Source of the DNA: Thermalbibacter longus
Lineage (GTDB): Bacteria > Chloroflexota > Chloroflexia > Thermomicrobiales > Thermomicrobiaceae
Length of the DNA stretch: 64,000 nt
Direction of reading: 5' to 3'
Assembly (NCBI RefSeq): GCF_023806485.1
Contig: NZ_JAMSLR010000002.1
Coordinates: forward strand, 186,001-250,000
Under the pieces are notes generated by a model. It made no database searches. It was not told where the DNA came from and worked only from the letters and a program-made list of their open reading frames with translations. Made by a program: the position numbers and the translations under genes. Positions 46,021 through 55,288 of this stretch are shown here, piece after piece (the first letter of the stretch is position 1; every line of letters begins with the position of its first letter).

Positions 46021-46502
46021 CGGCAGCGATGTCGTCCCCGGCTCCGATGCGCGGAGCGTAAGCGACGAACCCGCCGAGTAAAGCCGCCGAAATTCGCAAC
46101 GCGATCTACTGTTGCCGGAGCGGCTGGTTATGCCTCAGTTTCCGTCCCCCGTCACGATGCGTCCTCTCAGCAGGTCGGCGAACCGTTCTCAGACATAGCG
46201 AGCCTGTACGCGATCGGAGCGACCGGCGCAGCGGCATCTCCAGGCGGCTCACCGATCTGAGCCCCACCGGGGCTAACTCCATGCCGCCCTGAAATCGGCA
46301 GGTGGTGCTCCGACCAGGCGAAGGCATCCCTGCTGAGACGGATCCAAGACATGATATGGATGTCGTCAGAACAAGTGACATAGGAATTCAGTATGGCTTG
46401 GTGTCCGGAGCTCTTGACCACTGGACAGCCGTCCCGTAGTATCGGACGCGGTAGAATCTGTACGAACACCCCGATCTGCCTGGAGAGAAGGAGAGGACGA
46501 TT
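46021..46502. other. 482-bp intergenic region with adjacent hairpins
   Basis: No gene is seen. Two neighbouring inverted repeats, GGCTCA-N6-TGAGCC (46246-46263) and CCCC-ACC-GGGG (46262-46272), could end lexA transcription or belong to a small RNA. A segment near 46290-46305 resembles the GAGATC repeats at 21110-21224. The last 90 bases hold a promoter for the DUF4013 gene. Confidence 0.45.
46414..46442 (+). promoter_or_regulatory. Promoter of the DUF4013 gene
   Basis: TTGACC (46414-46419), a 17-base spacer and TAGTAT (46437-46442), 60 bases before the GTG start at 46503. Confidence 0.65.
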
Positions 46503-47180
46503 GTGGATATCGGCCGCGCAATCGGCTTTATATTTCAGGATCAGCAGTGGCTCAAAAAGGTGCTGATCGGCGGGCTGCTCGTCTTCATCCCGATCATCGG
46601 CTGGCTGATCATCGGGGGTTATTTCCTACGGCTGATCCGCCAGGTCGCTGAGGGCCGCGATCTGCCCTTGCCCGAGTGGAACGACTTCGGCGGGGATCTG
46701 GTGCGTGGCCTCAAGGGGTTCGTCGTCGGGGTGGTCTGGTCGCTACCGGTCATCGTGCTGGCGGTCTGCACTGGAGCGCTCGGCGCGGTCGGTGATAGCA
46801 CGGGCTCGGATGCTCCCCGCGCGATGGCGGCTGTGCTCGCTCTGGCGGGCAACTGCCTCTCGTTTCTCCTCTCGCTGGTGGTCGCGTTCTTTCAGCCGCT
46901 GTTCTACAGCCGGCTGGCAGTAACCGAGCGGATCAGCGACGGGCTCGCCTTCGGGGCTATCTTCGATGAAGCCCGGGGTCGTTTCGTCGATTTGCTCGTC
47001 GTCCTGCTCGTGGCCTTCGTGATTAGCCTGGTGGCGTCGTTCGGCCTGCTCCTCTGTCTGGTCGGGGTCGTGTTTACCACGTTCATCGGCTACGGCATGA
47101 CCTGTCACCTGTACGGCCAGGTGCGCCGGCGCATCACGGGAACCCAGGCCGAGCCGCTGGCGCCGTCGCCGGCCTTCTAG
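46503..47180 (+). CDS. DUF4013-family membrane protein
   Basis: 225 residues, four to five membrane helices. The N-terminus DIGRAIGFIFQDQQWLKKVLIGGLL followed by IIGWLIIGGYFLRLIRQVAEGRDLPLPEW is typical of DUF4013 proteins, in which the GYxxRLIR and LPxW segments are conserved. The function is unknown. The start is GTG 46503, with GGAGAGAAGGAGAGG upstream. It appears to be a single-gene unit with its own promoter. Confidence 0.8.
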   Translation: MDIGRAIGFIFQDQQWLKKVLIGGLLVFIPIIGWLIIGGYFLRLIRQVAEGRDLPLPEWNDFGGDLVRGLKGFVVGVVWSLPVIVLAVCTGALGAVGDSTGSDAPRAMAAVLALAGNCLSFLLSLVVAFFQPLFYSRLAVTERISDGLAFGAIFDEARGRFVDLLVVLLVAFVISLVASFGLLLCLVGVVFTTFIGYGMTCHLYGQVRRRITGTQAEPLAPSPAF

Positions 47181-47512
47181 CGCGCCGGACCGTAGGCACG
47201 GCCATGGCCGCTGGCGCGATGCGGGCCGCCCTGGCCACAGCCTGCATGACCGTGCGGGAGAGCCGGCCGCAGGTGCAAGACACCTGAACGGGTTCTCGTC
47301 GGGGCGAGCTGCAGCCGGCCTTCGAGAGGTGAGTATACGGGACGGTCCGGCATCGAGCATGATCTCGGATGATGGCTTCTGAGCCGGACCACATAGGCGA
47401 ACCGCACGAGCTGGTCTCCCAGATCGGCTGAAGGAAGTTGCTATAACTTGACGCAATGACGTATAATCGGCTCGAAATCGACTGCCATCTCGTGCTGCGG
47501 GCCGGGTGAGCT
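47181..47512. other. 332-bp intergenic region before dnaJ
   Basis: No open frame with a ribosome site and no RNA gene were recognised. The final 75 bases carry the dnaJ promoter; no CIRCE element (TTAGCACTC-type) is present. Confidence 0.5.
47438..47467 (+). promoter_or_regulatory. Promoter of the dnaJ-like gene
   Basis: TTGCTA (47438-47443), an 18-base spacer and a perfect TATAAT (47462-47467), 45 bases before the ATG. A TTGACG at 47449-47454 is too close to the -10 to act with it. Confidence 0.6.
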
Positions 47513-48559
47513 ATGGAATTCAAGGACTACTACAAGATCCTCGGCGTGCCGCGCGACGCCGACGAGAAGACCATCAAGGCGGCCTACCGGCGGCTGGCGC
47601 GCAAGTACCACCCTGACGTCAACAAGGGGGACCCGAAGGCCGAGGAGAAGTTCAAGGAGATCAACGAAGCGTACGAGGTCCTCAAGGACCCGGAGAAGCG
47701 CGCCAAGTACGACCGGTTCGGCGCCGACTGGGAGCGCTACCAGCAGGCAGCGGGCGCGCGCGCCGAGACGACCGACTTCTTCGAGTGGTTGTTCGGCAGC
47801 CGGCCGGGTGCCGAGACGCGCCAGGAGCGTCGAGAGCGAGCCGGTCAGGGATTCTCTGACTTCTTCGACCTCTTGTTCGGCGAATTCGGCGAGACGCTCG
47901 GGCGTGCCGGTACCCGCGAGCGGCGGCGCGTCCACCAGCGCCCGCAGCGCGGCCAGGACTACGAGCACCCGATCGAGGTCTCGTTGCGCGAGGCCTATCA
48001 CGGCGCCACGCGCCGGCTGGACGTCAAGATCGACGAGCGCTGCCCGACCTGCGGTGGCAGCGGGCTCAACGGCCGCGGCATCTGCTTGACCTGCCAGGGA
48101 ACCGGCTTCGTCAGCCGGACCAAGACGCTCGAGGTCAAGATCCCGCCCGGCGTGCGCGACGGCTCGCGCATCCGCATCGCCGGCCAGGGTGGGCCGGGGG
48201 TCGACGGCGGGCCGCCTGGCGACCTTTACCTGAAGGTTGTCCTGCTGCCCGACCCGCGCTTCGAAGTCGACGGTGACAACCTGCGGACGGAGGTCGAGGT
48301 TCCGCTCTATACCGCCCTGCTCGGTGGCGAGGTGGTGGTGCCGACGCTCGATCGACCTGTCGTGCTGCGCATCCCGCCGGAGACGCAGAATGGCCAGGTG
48401 TTCCGCCTGCGTGGCAAGGGTATGCCCTCTCTCAAAGGCGATCAGCGGGGCGACCTGCTGGTTCGGGTGAAGGTCGTGCTGCCGACCAAGCTGACGCCGG
48501 AAGAGCGACAGCTCTTCGAGCGGTTGCGCGAGCTGCGCGAGTCTCGCGTCCGGGCCTGA
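47513..48559 (+). CDS. dnaJ: DnaJ-family co-chaperone with a half zinc finger
   Basis: Hsp40 co-chaperone of 348 residues that stimulates DnaK. The J domain (1-70) has YHPDVNKGD with HPD at 33-35, followed by a linker rich in Phe, Glu and Arg instead of a clear G/F region. The central segment holds only two CxxCxGxG motifs (C177/C180 and C191/C194) where type I DnaJ has four. C-terminal beta-domains I and II follow ([69 protein letters not shown]). It is thus intermediate between DnaJ and CbpA types. No dnaK or grpE is adjacent. Confidence 0.9.
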   Translation: MEFKDYYKILGVPRDADEKTIKAAYRRLARKYHPDVNKGDPKAEEKFKEINEAYEVLKDPEKRAKYDRFGADWERYQQAAGARAETTDFFEWLFGSRPGAETRQERRERAGQGFSDFFDLLFGEFGETLGRAGTRERRRVHQRPQRGQDYEHPIEVSLREAYHGATRRLDVKIDERCPTCGGSGLNGRGICLTCQGTGFVSRTKTLEVKIPPGVRDGSRIRIAGQGGPGVDGGPPGDLYLKVVLLPDPRFEVDGDNLRTEVEVPLYTALLGGEVVVPTLDRPVVLRIPPETQNGQVFRLRGKGMPSLKGDQRGDLLVRVKVVLPTKLTPEERQLFERLRELRESRVRA

Positions 48560-48700
48560 CCTGCCTATCGGTTCCCGTACGGCTGCAGCTCACCTCAGCG
48601 CTCGCGGGTTCCCGTCGAGGTTCCGTCGCCGTGCTATAGTTTTGCCCGGCCCGCAGGACAACCGAGCGTCTGCGGGGATTGAAGCGAGAAGGGGACGACC

Positions 48701-49996
48701 ATGCCCGCCACGATCATCCTCGGCGGCCAGTGGGGTGACGAAGCGAAGGGGAAGATCACCGATACCCTGGCGGCCCAGGCTGACATGGTGATTCGCCCGA
48801 ACGGTTCGACCAACGCCGGCCACACCGTCGTGACCGAAGAGGGCGTGTTCAAGTTCCACCTCGTACCCTCGGGCATCCTGTACCCGCACTGCACCTGCGT
48901 CATCGGGGCCGGCGTCGCCGTCTCGCCGCCAGACCTGATCCGCGAGATCGAGGCGCTTCAGCAGCGCCAGCTCGACCTGGGGCGTCTCTTCTTGAGCGAC
49001 CGGGCGCACGTCGTGATGCCGTACCACCCGCTCCTCGACCAGTACGAGGAGGAGCGGCTCGGGCCCGCCAGCATCGGCACCACGCGCCGGGGCAACGGGC
49101 CGGCGTTCACCGATAAGATCGCCCGGCGCGGCATCCGGGTGGCTGATCTGCTCGAGGGGGCGGAGGCCGAGCTGCGTGCCAAGCTCGAGCGGATCCTCCC
49201 GGAGAAGAACGTGCTGTTGACCGGGCTCTACGGCGCCCCGGCCCTCGACTTGGAGCAGATCCTGGCGCAAGCGCTAGAGTGGGGAGAGCGTCTAGCCCCC
49301 TACGTGGTGGCTGCCGAGGCGCTCGTCCAGGATGCGCTGCGCGCGGGCAAGCGGATCCTGATCGAGGCTGCCCAGGGGTGCATGCTCGACCTGGACTACG
49401 GCACCTACCCGTACGTGACCTCCACCTCCCCAACCGCGGCCGGCGCCTGCCAGGGGGCCGGTATCGGGCCGACGCAGGTCGATCGGATCATCGGCGTCTT
49501 CAAGGCGTACACTACGCGCGTCGGTGCCGGCCCGTTCCCGACCGAGCTGCACGATGCCACCGGCCAGCTCCTGCGCGAGCGTGGCATGGAGTTCGGCACG
49601 ACGACCGGCCGGCCCCGGCGCACCGGGTGGTTCGACGCGGTGGCAGCCCGCTACGCGGCTCAGCTCAACGGCATGACCGAGATCGCGCTCACGAAGCTGG
49701 ACGTCCTGGACGCGCTCGACGAGATCCCGATCTGCGTCGGCTACCGGATCGACGGCCGTGAGGTCGCCGTGCCGCCGGCCCGCACCGATCTCCTGGAGCG
49801 GGTCCAGCCGGTGTACGAAGTGCTCCAGGGCTGGCGCACCGACACGTCGCAGGCCACGAGCATCGAAGAGCTGCCGGCGGCGGCCGCGCGCTACATCCAG
49901 CGCATCGAGGAACTGGTTGGGATCCCGGTCACCATGATCGGCGTGGGCCCGGCGCGCCGGCAGATTCTTTGGCGCACGGCCGGTGCCCTGGCCTGA
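48701..49996 (+). CDS. purA: Adenylosuccinate synthetase
   Basis: GTP-dependent enzyme joining IMP and aspartate, the first committed AMP step; 431 residues. The N-terminal [17 protein letters not shown] is the P-loop, reading GDEAKGK where most homologues have [64 protein letters not shown] and [13 protein letters not shown] follow as expected. GAGAAGGGG precedes the ATG. A TATAGT at about 48633-48638 is a possible -10. It is not linked to purE/purK at 22 kb. Confidence 0.97.
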   Translation: MPATIILGGQWGDEAKGKITDTLAAQADMVIRPNGSTNAGHTVVTEEGVFKFHLVPSGILYPHCTCVIGAGVAVSPPDLIREIEALQQRQLDLGRLFLSDRAHVVMPYHPLLDQYEEERLGPASIGTTRRGNGPAFTDKIARRGIRVADLLEGAEAELRAKLERILPEKNVLLTGLYGAPALDLEQILAQALEWGERLAPYVVAAEALVQDALRAGKRILIEAAQGCMLDLDYGTYPYVTSTSPTAAGACQGAGIGPTQVDRIIGVFKAYTTRVGAGPFPTELHDATGQLLRERGMEFGTTTGRPRRTGWFDAVAARYAAQLNGMTEIALTKLDVLDALDEIPICVGYRIDGREVAVPPARTDLLERVQPVYEVLQGWRTDTSQATSIEELPAAAARYIQRIEELVGIPVTMIGVGPARRQILWRTAGALA

Positions 49997-50096
49997 AGGG
50001 CGAGCTGTCTCTCCGTGCGTCCCTGAGGGGAAGTTTAGCGCTACCCTGTCGTCCCGGAGAGCGAATCGAGCCTTCGAGCAGCCCGCGCGCGGAGGC

Positions 50097-50125
50097 TGGA
50101 CAGCCTGTTTCTCGCACTTTAAGCT
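50097..50125 (+). promoter_or_regulatory. Putative promoter of fabZ and the glycosyltransferase genes
   Basis: TGGACA (50097-50102), a 17-base spacer and TAAGCT (50120-50125), 58 bases before fabZ. Hexamer matches are moderate. Confidence 0.45.
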
Positions 50126-50183
50126 CGGGGCCGGTGAATACCGGTGTTCGTGGGTGGTGCGTCGAGACCGCAGGGAGCGTGCC

Positions 50184-50624
50184 ATGCTCGATGCGCAGCA
50201 GATACAGGAGATCATCCCGCACCGCTATCCCTTCCTGCTCGTCGATCGCATCGTCGAGATCGAGTGGGGGCAGCGGGCGGTCGGAGTCAAGAACGTCACG
50301 GTGAACGAGCCGTTCTTTCAGGGGCATTTCCCCGGCAACCCGATCATGCCGGGGGTGCTGATCGTCGAGGCGCTGGCCCAGGTCGGCGCGGTCGCGATCC
50401 TGGGGATGGAGGAGCACCGGGGCAAGCTGGCCTTCTTCGCCGGTATCGAGCGCGTGCGCTTCAAGCGGCCGGTACGTCCGGGCGATGTGCTCCGCCTGGA
50501 GGTCCAGGTGGGCAAGATGCGCCGCAACATCGGCACTGGGACGGGCAGGGCGACCGTCGACGGCCAGGTCGTCGCCGAGGGCGAGCTGATGTTCGCCCTG
50601 ATCGACCCGGAGACAGCCAGGTAG
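50184..50624 (+). CDS. fabZ: 3-hydroxyacyl-ACP dehydratase FabZ
   Basis: Hot-dog-fold dehydratase of fatty-acid synthesis, 146 residues. The N-terminal [14 protein letters not shown] leads to the catalytic-His segment [26 protein letters not shown] and [23 protein letters not shown]. The frame is open upstream to 49983, but ATG 50184 is preceded by CAGGGAG and matches the family N-terminus. It is followed after 11 bases by a run of four glycosyltransferases, so lipid-chain and glycan synthesis may share a transcript. Confidence 0.95.
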   Translation: MLDAQQIQEIIPHRYPFLLVDRIVEIEWGQRAVGVKNVTVNEPFFQGHFPGNPIMPGVLIVEALAQVGAVAILGMEEHRGKLAFFAGIERVRFKRPVRPGDVLRLEVQVGKMRRNIGTGTGRATVDGQVVAEGELMFALIDPETAR

Positions 50625-50635
50625 GGGATATCCGG

Positions 50636-51739
50636 ATGAGCCCGCCGGTCATCCCACCGTGGCCCGGGCGATCTCCGTGGCCACAGCACCCGGAGCGCAT
50701 CCTCGTGGTCAAGCCCTGCTGCCTGGGCGACGTGCTGATGGCCACGCCCGCCCTGCGCGCGCTGCACCTCGCGTTCCCGCAAGCCAGCATCGACGTGGCG
50801 GTAACTGCCTGGGCGGCGCCTGTGCTCGATGGGAACCCGCATCTCCGCCGCCTCATCCGTTACCCCGATCGCGCTACCCCGCAGGAGATACTGCGGCTCG
50901 GCCTCCGGCTTCGTCGTGAGCGCTACCAGCTCGGGATCGGGCTGGATCGCTCTCCATGGGTCAACCTGCTGCTGTGGCTGGCCGGCATCCCGGTACGGGC
51001 AGGCATCGACAGCCGGCGCCGCGGCTTGCTGCTCACCCATCGCGCCCGGCCGCGACCGGGGCAGCACGAGACGGAGCTCTATCTCGAAGTGCTGGAGCAA
51101 TTGGGCATCGAGCAGGAGGGGCTCCATCCGGAGTACGAAGTCCCTCCGGGCGCGCGCGCAGCGGTCGATCGTCTGCTCGCCGACCTCAGAATCCAGGATC
51201 GCGCTTCGGCGCTGGTGGTAGTCCATCCGGGCGGGGCGGTCAACCCTGGCGCGACGATGCTGAGCAAGCGCTGGCCACCGGAGCGCTACGCCGAGCTTAT
51301 CGACCGGCTGGTCGTGGATCATGGGGTCGCTGTCGTGCTCGTCGGCGGCTCGTCCGACCGCGAGGCTGTCGAGGCTGTCAAGCAGGCGGCCCGGAGCTCG
51401 GTCTACGATCTCAGCGAGCGGTTGGCCCTGCCGGAGCTGGCGGCGCTCTGCGCGGTGGCCCAGCTCTTCGTCGGCAACGACAGCGGCGCGAGCCATCTGG
51501 CCGCCGCGGTCGGCACGCCGACGGTCACGATCTTCGGGCCGACCAGCCCGCTCCAGTATCGCCCCCTAGGGCCACGGAGCCGGGTCTGCGCGCCCGAGGC
51601 GAGCTGGCACCTGCCGACCGGCGTCGACCTGAGACGCAGCCAGCGGGAGGATCCCACGCTCGACATCCGCCAGGTCACGGTCGACGAGGTCTATGGTGCC
51701 TGTGCCCATCTGCTGGGACAGGCGGCGACTCGATGCTGA
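50636..51739 (+). CDS. Glycosyltransferase family 9 protein (1)
   Basis: GT-B glycosyltransferase of the ADP-heptose:LPS heptosyltransferase (GT9) family, 367 residues. The N-terminal motif ILVVKPCCLGDVLMATPALRALHLAFP and C-terminal FVGNDSGASHLAAAVGTPTVTIFGPTSP are the family hallmarks. VVVHPGGAVNP is the loop before the nucleotide site. Donor and acceptor are unknown; in an organism without lipopolysaccharide it would act on another envelope glycan. Start ATG 50636 is supported by GTAGGGGATATCCGG. It overlaps the next gene by seven bases. Confidence 0.88.
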   Translation: MSPPVIPPWPGRSPWPQHPERILVVKPCCLGDVLMATPALRALHLAFPQASIDVAVTAWAAPVLDGNPHLRRLIRYPDRATPQEILRLGLRLRRERYQLGIGLDRSPWVNLLLWLAGIPVRAGIDSRRRGLLLTHRARPRPGQHETELYLEVLEQLGIEQEGLHPEYEVPPGARAAVDRLLADLRIQDRASALVVVHPGGAVNPGATMLSKRWPPERYAELIDRLVVDHGVAVVLVGGSSDREAVEAVKQAARSSVYDLSERLALPELAALCAVAQLFVGNDSGASHLAAAVGTPTVTIFGPTSPLQYRPLGPRSRVCAPEASWHLPTGVDLRRSQREDPTLDIRQVTVDEVYGACAHLLGQAATRC

Positions 51740-52881
51740 TGCGCCAGTTCGCGCGCGGCACCATTCGGCGACTGGGGGCCGCCTGGCCCGTTGTACCGGC
51801 AATTCCGGCCAGGGCCGAGCTGCTGTTGGTCCGCCCCGATCACCTGGGTGACGTCCTCTTCCTGCTCCCCGCGCTGGAGCGCCTGCGCCGGGCGCTTCCG
51901 GAGTTGCGCATCTCCCTGATGGTCGGCCCCTGGAGTCATCCAGTCGTAGCTCGAGACCCGCACGTCGACGAGATTCTCACTTTCCCGTTCCCCGGCTTTA
52001 CCCGGGAGCGACCCTCGAGCCCGTTTGTCCCGTACCTCGTGCTGCGCCGGCTAGCCGCGCACCTGCGCCGGCGCGCTCCGCTGGCAGCCGTGATCCTGCG
52101 CGACGACCACTGGTGGGGAGCCTGGCTCGCACGCGCTGCCGGGATTCCGATCCGGATCGGCGCAGACCACCCCGCGGTCCGCCCGTACCTTACCCACCCG
52201 GTTCGCCTCACTGGATCCCACTGGGTGGAGCGCAACTGCGAAATCCTCGATGCCACGACCCGGCTGCTCGGCGGCCAACCGCCAGCCACAGCGGTCGATC
52301 CCCAGTGCGCTCCGCTGCGCTGGTATCCCTGGCCGGGCGCGGAGCTCGAAGCCCGTCGGCTACTCGACGAGGCCGGAGTTGGAGAACCGTACGCTGTGAT
52401 CCACCCCGGCGCCGGCGCTCCGGTCAAACGCTGGCCGGCGACGCGCTGGATCGCAGTTGGCCGCCAGCTCGTCGCCGGTGGGCTTCAGGTGGTGCTGACC
52501 GGCGGGCCGGACGAGCGCGAGCTGGTCGAGGCGATCCGACAGGGGATCGTCGAGGGGGCGGTCTCGCTGGCGGCCCGCACGACGCTCCCGGTCCTGGCCG
52601 AGGTTCTCCGCGGCGCCCGGCTGGTCATCGGCCCGGATGCCGGCCCGCTGCACCTGGCCGTCGCGGTCGGCACCCCGACGCTCCATCTCTTCGGGCCGAG
52701 CCAGCCCGAGCACTTCGGTCCCTGGGGCGATCCGCGCAAGCACCGCGCGCTCGAGGCGGGCTGGCGCTGCCCGCGCTGCGGCGACCTCGGCCCCGAGCGG
52801 CCCGAAGGCGCTGGGTGCATGCTGGCGATCTCGACCGAGCAGGTGCTCGCGGCTTGCCAGGAACTGCTCGACCATGCGTGA
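51733..52881 (+). CDS. Glycosyltransferase family 9 protein (2)
   Basis: Second GT9 protein, 382 residues. LLLVRPDHLGDVLFLLPALERLRRALP is the N-terminal family motif; YAVIHPGAGAPVKRWPATRWIAVG and VIGPDAGPLHLAVAVGTPTLHLFGPSQPEHFGPWG form the C-terminal sugar-nucleotide half. It has CPRCGD near the C-terminus, a possible structural metal or disulfide site found in a subset of GT9 enzymes. A short basic N-terminus (MRQFARGTIRRLG) may contact the membrane. ATG 51733 lies inside the previous gene. Confidence 0.88.
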   Translation: MLMRQFARGTIRRLGAAWPVVPAIPARAELLLVRPDHLGDVLFLLPALERLRRALPELRISLMVGPWSHPVVARDPHVDEILTFPFPGFTRERPSSPFVPYLVLRRLAAHLRRRAPLAAVILRDDHWWGAWLARAAGIPIRIGADHPAVRPYLTHPVRLTGSHWVERNCEILDATTRLLGGQPPATAVDPQCAPLRWYPWPGAELEARRLLDEAGVGEPYAVIHPGAGAPVKRWPATRWIAVGRQLVAGGLQVVLTGGPDERELVEAIRQGIVEGAVSLAARTTLPVLAEVLRGARLVIGPDAGPLHLAVAVGTPTLHLFGPSQPEHFGPWGDPRKHRALEAGWRCPRCGDLGPERPEGAGCMLAISTEQVLAACQELLDHA

Positions 52882-54007
52882 TCGCCCGCTCCTCATCGGC
52901 ATCGACGCTAGCCGGATCCTGCCCGGCCGCTCGACCGGCACCGAGCGCTACTCGCTGCGGATCACCGAGGCGGTGCTCGCGGCCGGACCCGAGCACCGGT
53001 ACCGCCTGTATCTGAACCAGCAGCGGGCGCTCCCCATCGTGCTACCGCCAAAGGCTGAGCTCCGTTCGATCCCGCTCCGGAGGCTGTGGACGCACGCGCG
53101 GCTCTCCCTCGAGCTCTGGCAGCGACCCGTCGACGTGCTCTTCGTGCCTGCGCATGTCGTGCCGCTGTTCGCCCGGGGCCCCGCCGTGGTGACGATCCAC
53201 GACGTCGGGTACCGGTACGAGCCGGAGGCGCATCCCCGCCGGAGCAGGCTGTACCTGGAGTGGTCCACGCGCTGGAGCGTCCGGCGCGCCGCCCGGATCA
53301 TCGCGATCTCCGAGAGCACTCGTGACGACCTGCGTCGCTTCTACGGTGTCCCCGAGGAGAAGGTGCGCGTCATACCGCACGGGGTCGATCCCCAGTTCGT
53401 CCCACAGCCTCCTGAGGCACAGCAGGAGGTCCGGGAGCGGTATGGTCTCCGTCGCCCGTTCGTCCTCTACCTTGGCACGATCCAGCCGCGCAAGAACCTG
53501 GTGCGGCTGGTGCGCGCCTTCGAGCGGCTGGCCGACTGCATGCCGGATCTGGAGCTGGCGCTGGGCGGCAAGCGTGGCTGGCTGGCGGAACCGATCGAGC
53601 AGGCGATCGCGTGCAGCCGCCACCGCGAGCGGATTCACCTCCTCGGGTACATCCCGGAGGAGGATCTGCCGGCCCTCTACAGCGCGGCCGCAGTCTTCAC
53701 CCTCCCCTCGCTCTACGAGGGGTTCGGCCTGCCGGCCCTCGAGGCGATGGCGTGTGGAGTGCCGGTCGTCGTCTCTAACCGCGGGGCGTTGCCAGAGATC
53801 GCGAGGCCGGCGTTGCTGGTCGACCCGCTCGACGTCGACGCGCTGGCCGAGGGGTTGCGACAGGCCCTCCAGCCTGACGCGCGCCAGCGACTCGTGGCCG
53901 CCGGGCTAGAGCACGCGCGGCGCTTCCGCTGGGAAGTGGCCGGGCGTGCTACGCTGGAGGTGCTCGAAGAGGCAGCGCGGTCAGGGCGAAGGCGGAGCGA
54001 AGCGTGA
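52874..54007 (+). CDS. Glycosyltransferase family 4 protein
   Basis: GT-B, GT4-type (mannosyltransferase-like) enzyme of 377 residues. The N-terminal IGIDASRILPGRSTGTERYSLRI is followed by a middle FVPAHVVPLFARGPAVVTIHDVGYRY with HDV. FVLYLGTIQPRKNLVRLVRAFERL opens the C-terminal half. It ends with the E-x7-E motif in LPSLYEGFGLPALEAMACGVPVV. It would use a nucleotide-diphospho sugar with retention of configuration. The ATG overlaps gene 51733 by eight bases, and its own end overlaps the next gene by four. Confidence 0.9.
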   Translation: MRDRPLLIGIDASRILPGRSTGTERYSLRITEAVLAAGPEHRYRLYLNQQRALPIVLPPKAELRSIPLRRLWTHARLSLELWQRPVDVLFVPAHVVPLFARGPAVVTIHDVGYRYEPEAHPRRSRLYLEWSTRWSVRRAARIIAISESTRDDLRRFYGVPEEKVRVIPHGVDPQFVPQPPEAQQEVRERYGLRRPFVLYLGTIQPRKNLVRLVRAFERLADCMPDLELALGGKRGWLAEPIEQAIACSRHRERIHLLGYIPEEDLPALYSAAAVFTLPSLYEGFGLPALEAMACGVPVVVSNRGALPEIARPALLVDPLDVDALAEGLRQALQPDARQRLVAAGLEHARRFRWEVAGRATLEVLEEAARSGRRRSEA

Positions 54008-55167
54008 CCGCAAGCCACCGCTTCCAGCGCTTCCTGGTCATCAAGCTCGCCGACCTGGGCGACGCGGTGCTGGCATTGCCCGCCTTGCAGGCGCTCCGCC
54101 GCACCTATCCTCAGGCCGAGATCCACGTGCTGACCACGCCGGTCGGAGGCCAGGTCTTCCGCCTCAGCCCAGCCGTCGACCGGGTGATCGTTCTGGAGAA
54201 GAGCCGCTACGATCGGCCGGTCCAGGCCATCGATCCTCGTGGTTGGCTCCCGCTGCTGCGCCTGGCGGTGGGGCTGCGCCGCAGGCGATTCGACGCCGTG
54301 ATCCTGCTGCATCATCTCACCTTACCGTTCGGCCGGCTGAAGTACCGCGCCCTGCTGTTCGCTACCGGAGCGCCGGTGCGGTCCGGGCTCGACAATGGCA
54401 CCGCGACGTTTCTCACTCACACTGCACCTGACCTCGGCTTCGGGGCAAAGCCCGAATGGCAGTACGCCCTGGACGTGATGAAGACGGTCGGAGTCGTCGC
54501 CGATGGCGGCCCGCCGCGGCTTTCCCTGACGGACGAGGCGCGCCGGCAAGCGATCTCGCTGCTGGAGCCGGGGGGCGGTGAGAGTTCCCTGGTCGTGCTC
54601 CACCCAGGCGTCGGGCCGTACGGCCCGGGGCGCGCCTGGCCGCCTGAGCGGTTTGCAGCGCTCGCTCGCGGTCTCCTGGCAGCCGGGTGCCGGGTTGCGG
54701 TGACCGGAGCCGAGCGGGAGCGGCCGCTCGCCCAACCGGCGCTCGCCCTCGACGGCGTCCTCGATCTGGTGGGACGGACCGGAATCGCGACGCTTGCGGC
54801 TGTGCTGGAGCAGGCCCACCTGGTCATCGGCGCCGACAACGGCGTGCTCCACCTCGCCAGCGCGGTCGGCACACCGGTCCTGGCGATCTTCGGCCCCTCC
54901 AACATCGATGCCTGGGCGCCGTACGGCGCCGTTCCCCATGTGATACACAGCGCTCTACCGCGCGCTGTATCGTCCATCGCGCTGCATGCCGGTCTGCCCT
55001 GCTCACCCTGCTTCTACGTCGGCTACCGCCTGGGCCGGCCCGCTGGCTGCTCGCGGCGGACCTGCTTGGACGCGATTACGCCGGAGGCCGTGCTGGAGAT
55101 CGCGCGAGCGATGCTGGTGGCTAGGATCGGCCCTCGGGAGCGCGTTCGCGAGAGACCGCCACAGTGA
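54004..55167 (+). CDS. Glycosyltransferase family 9 protein (3)
   Basis: Third GT9 protein, 387 residues: FLVIKLADLGDAVLALPALQALRRTYP at the start, VVLHPGVGPYGPGRAWPPERFAAL in the centre and VIGADNGVLHLASAVGTPVLAIFGPSNIDAWAPYG near the end. The N-terminal LADLGDAV has Asp where heptosyltransferases have the catalytic Asp/Gly-Asp loop. A cysteine cluster (LPCSPCFYVGYRLGRPAGCSRRTC) lies at the C-terminus. Start is GTG 54004, overlapping the GT4 stop. Confidence 0.88.
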   Translation: MTASHRFQRFLVIKLADLGDAVLALPALQALRRTYPQAEIHVLTTPVGGQVFRLSPAVDRVIVLEKSRYDRPVQAIDPRGWLPLLRLAVGLRRRRFDAVILLHHLTLPFGRLKYRALLFATGAPVRSGLDNGTATFLTHTAPDLGFGAKPEWQYALDVMKTVGVVADGGPPRLSLTDEARRQAISLLEPGGGESSLVVLHPGVGPYGPGRAWPPERFAALARGLLAAGCRVAVTGAERERPLAQPALALDGVLDLVGRTGIATLAAVLEQAHLVIGADNGVLHLASAVGTPVLAIFGPSNIDAWAPYGAVPHVIHSALPRAVSSIALHAGLPCSPCFYVGYRLGRPAGCSRRTCLDAITPEAVLEIARAMLVARIGPRERVRERPPQ

Positions 55168-55202
55168 GCGCACCTGCCCCGGCCGAACTGAGGGATCGGG
55201 CC

Positions 55203-55234
55203 GATGGGCACAAGCCCATCACGTATGGTATAGT
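55203..55234 (+). promoter_or_regulatory. Hairpin and -10 element before prfB
   Basis: GATGGGC-ACAA-GCCCATC (55203-55220) is a perfect 7-bp hairpin just after the glycosyltransferase array. It overlaps the -35 zone (TGGGCA, 55205-55210) of a TATAGT -10 (55229-55234). It may be a weak terminator of the upstream operon, an operator on prfB, or both. Confidence 0.4.
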
Positions 55235-55288
55235 TCACCTAGGCTGGCCAGATGGTCAGCCACTTTTTCGCGCCGGAGGTGATGAGCC

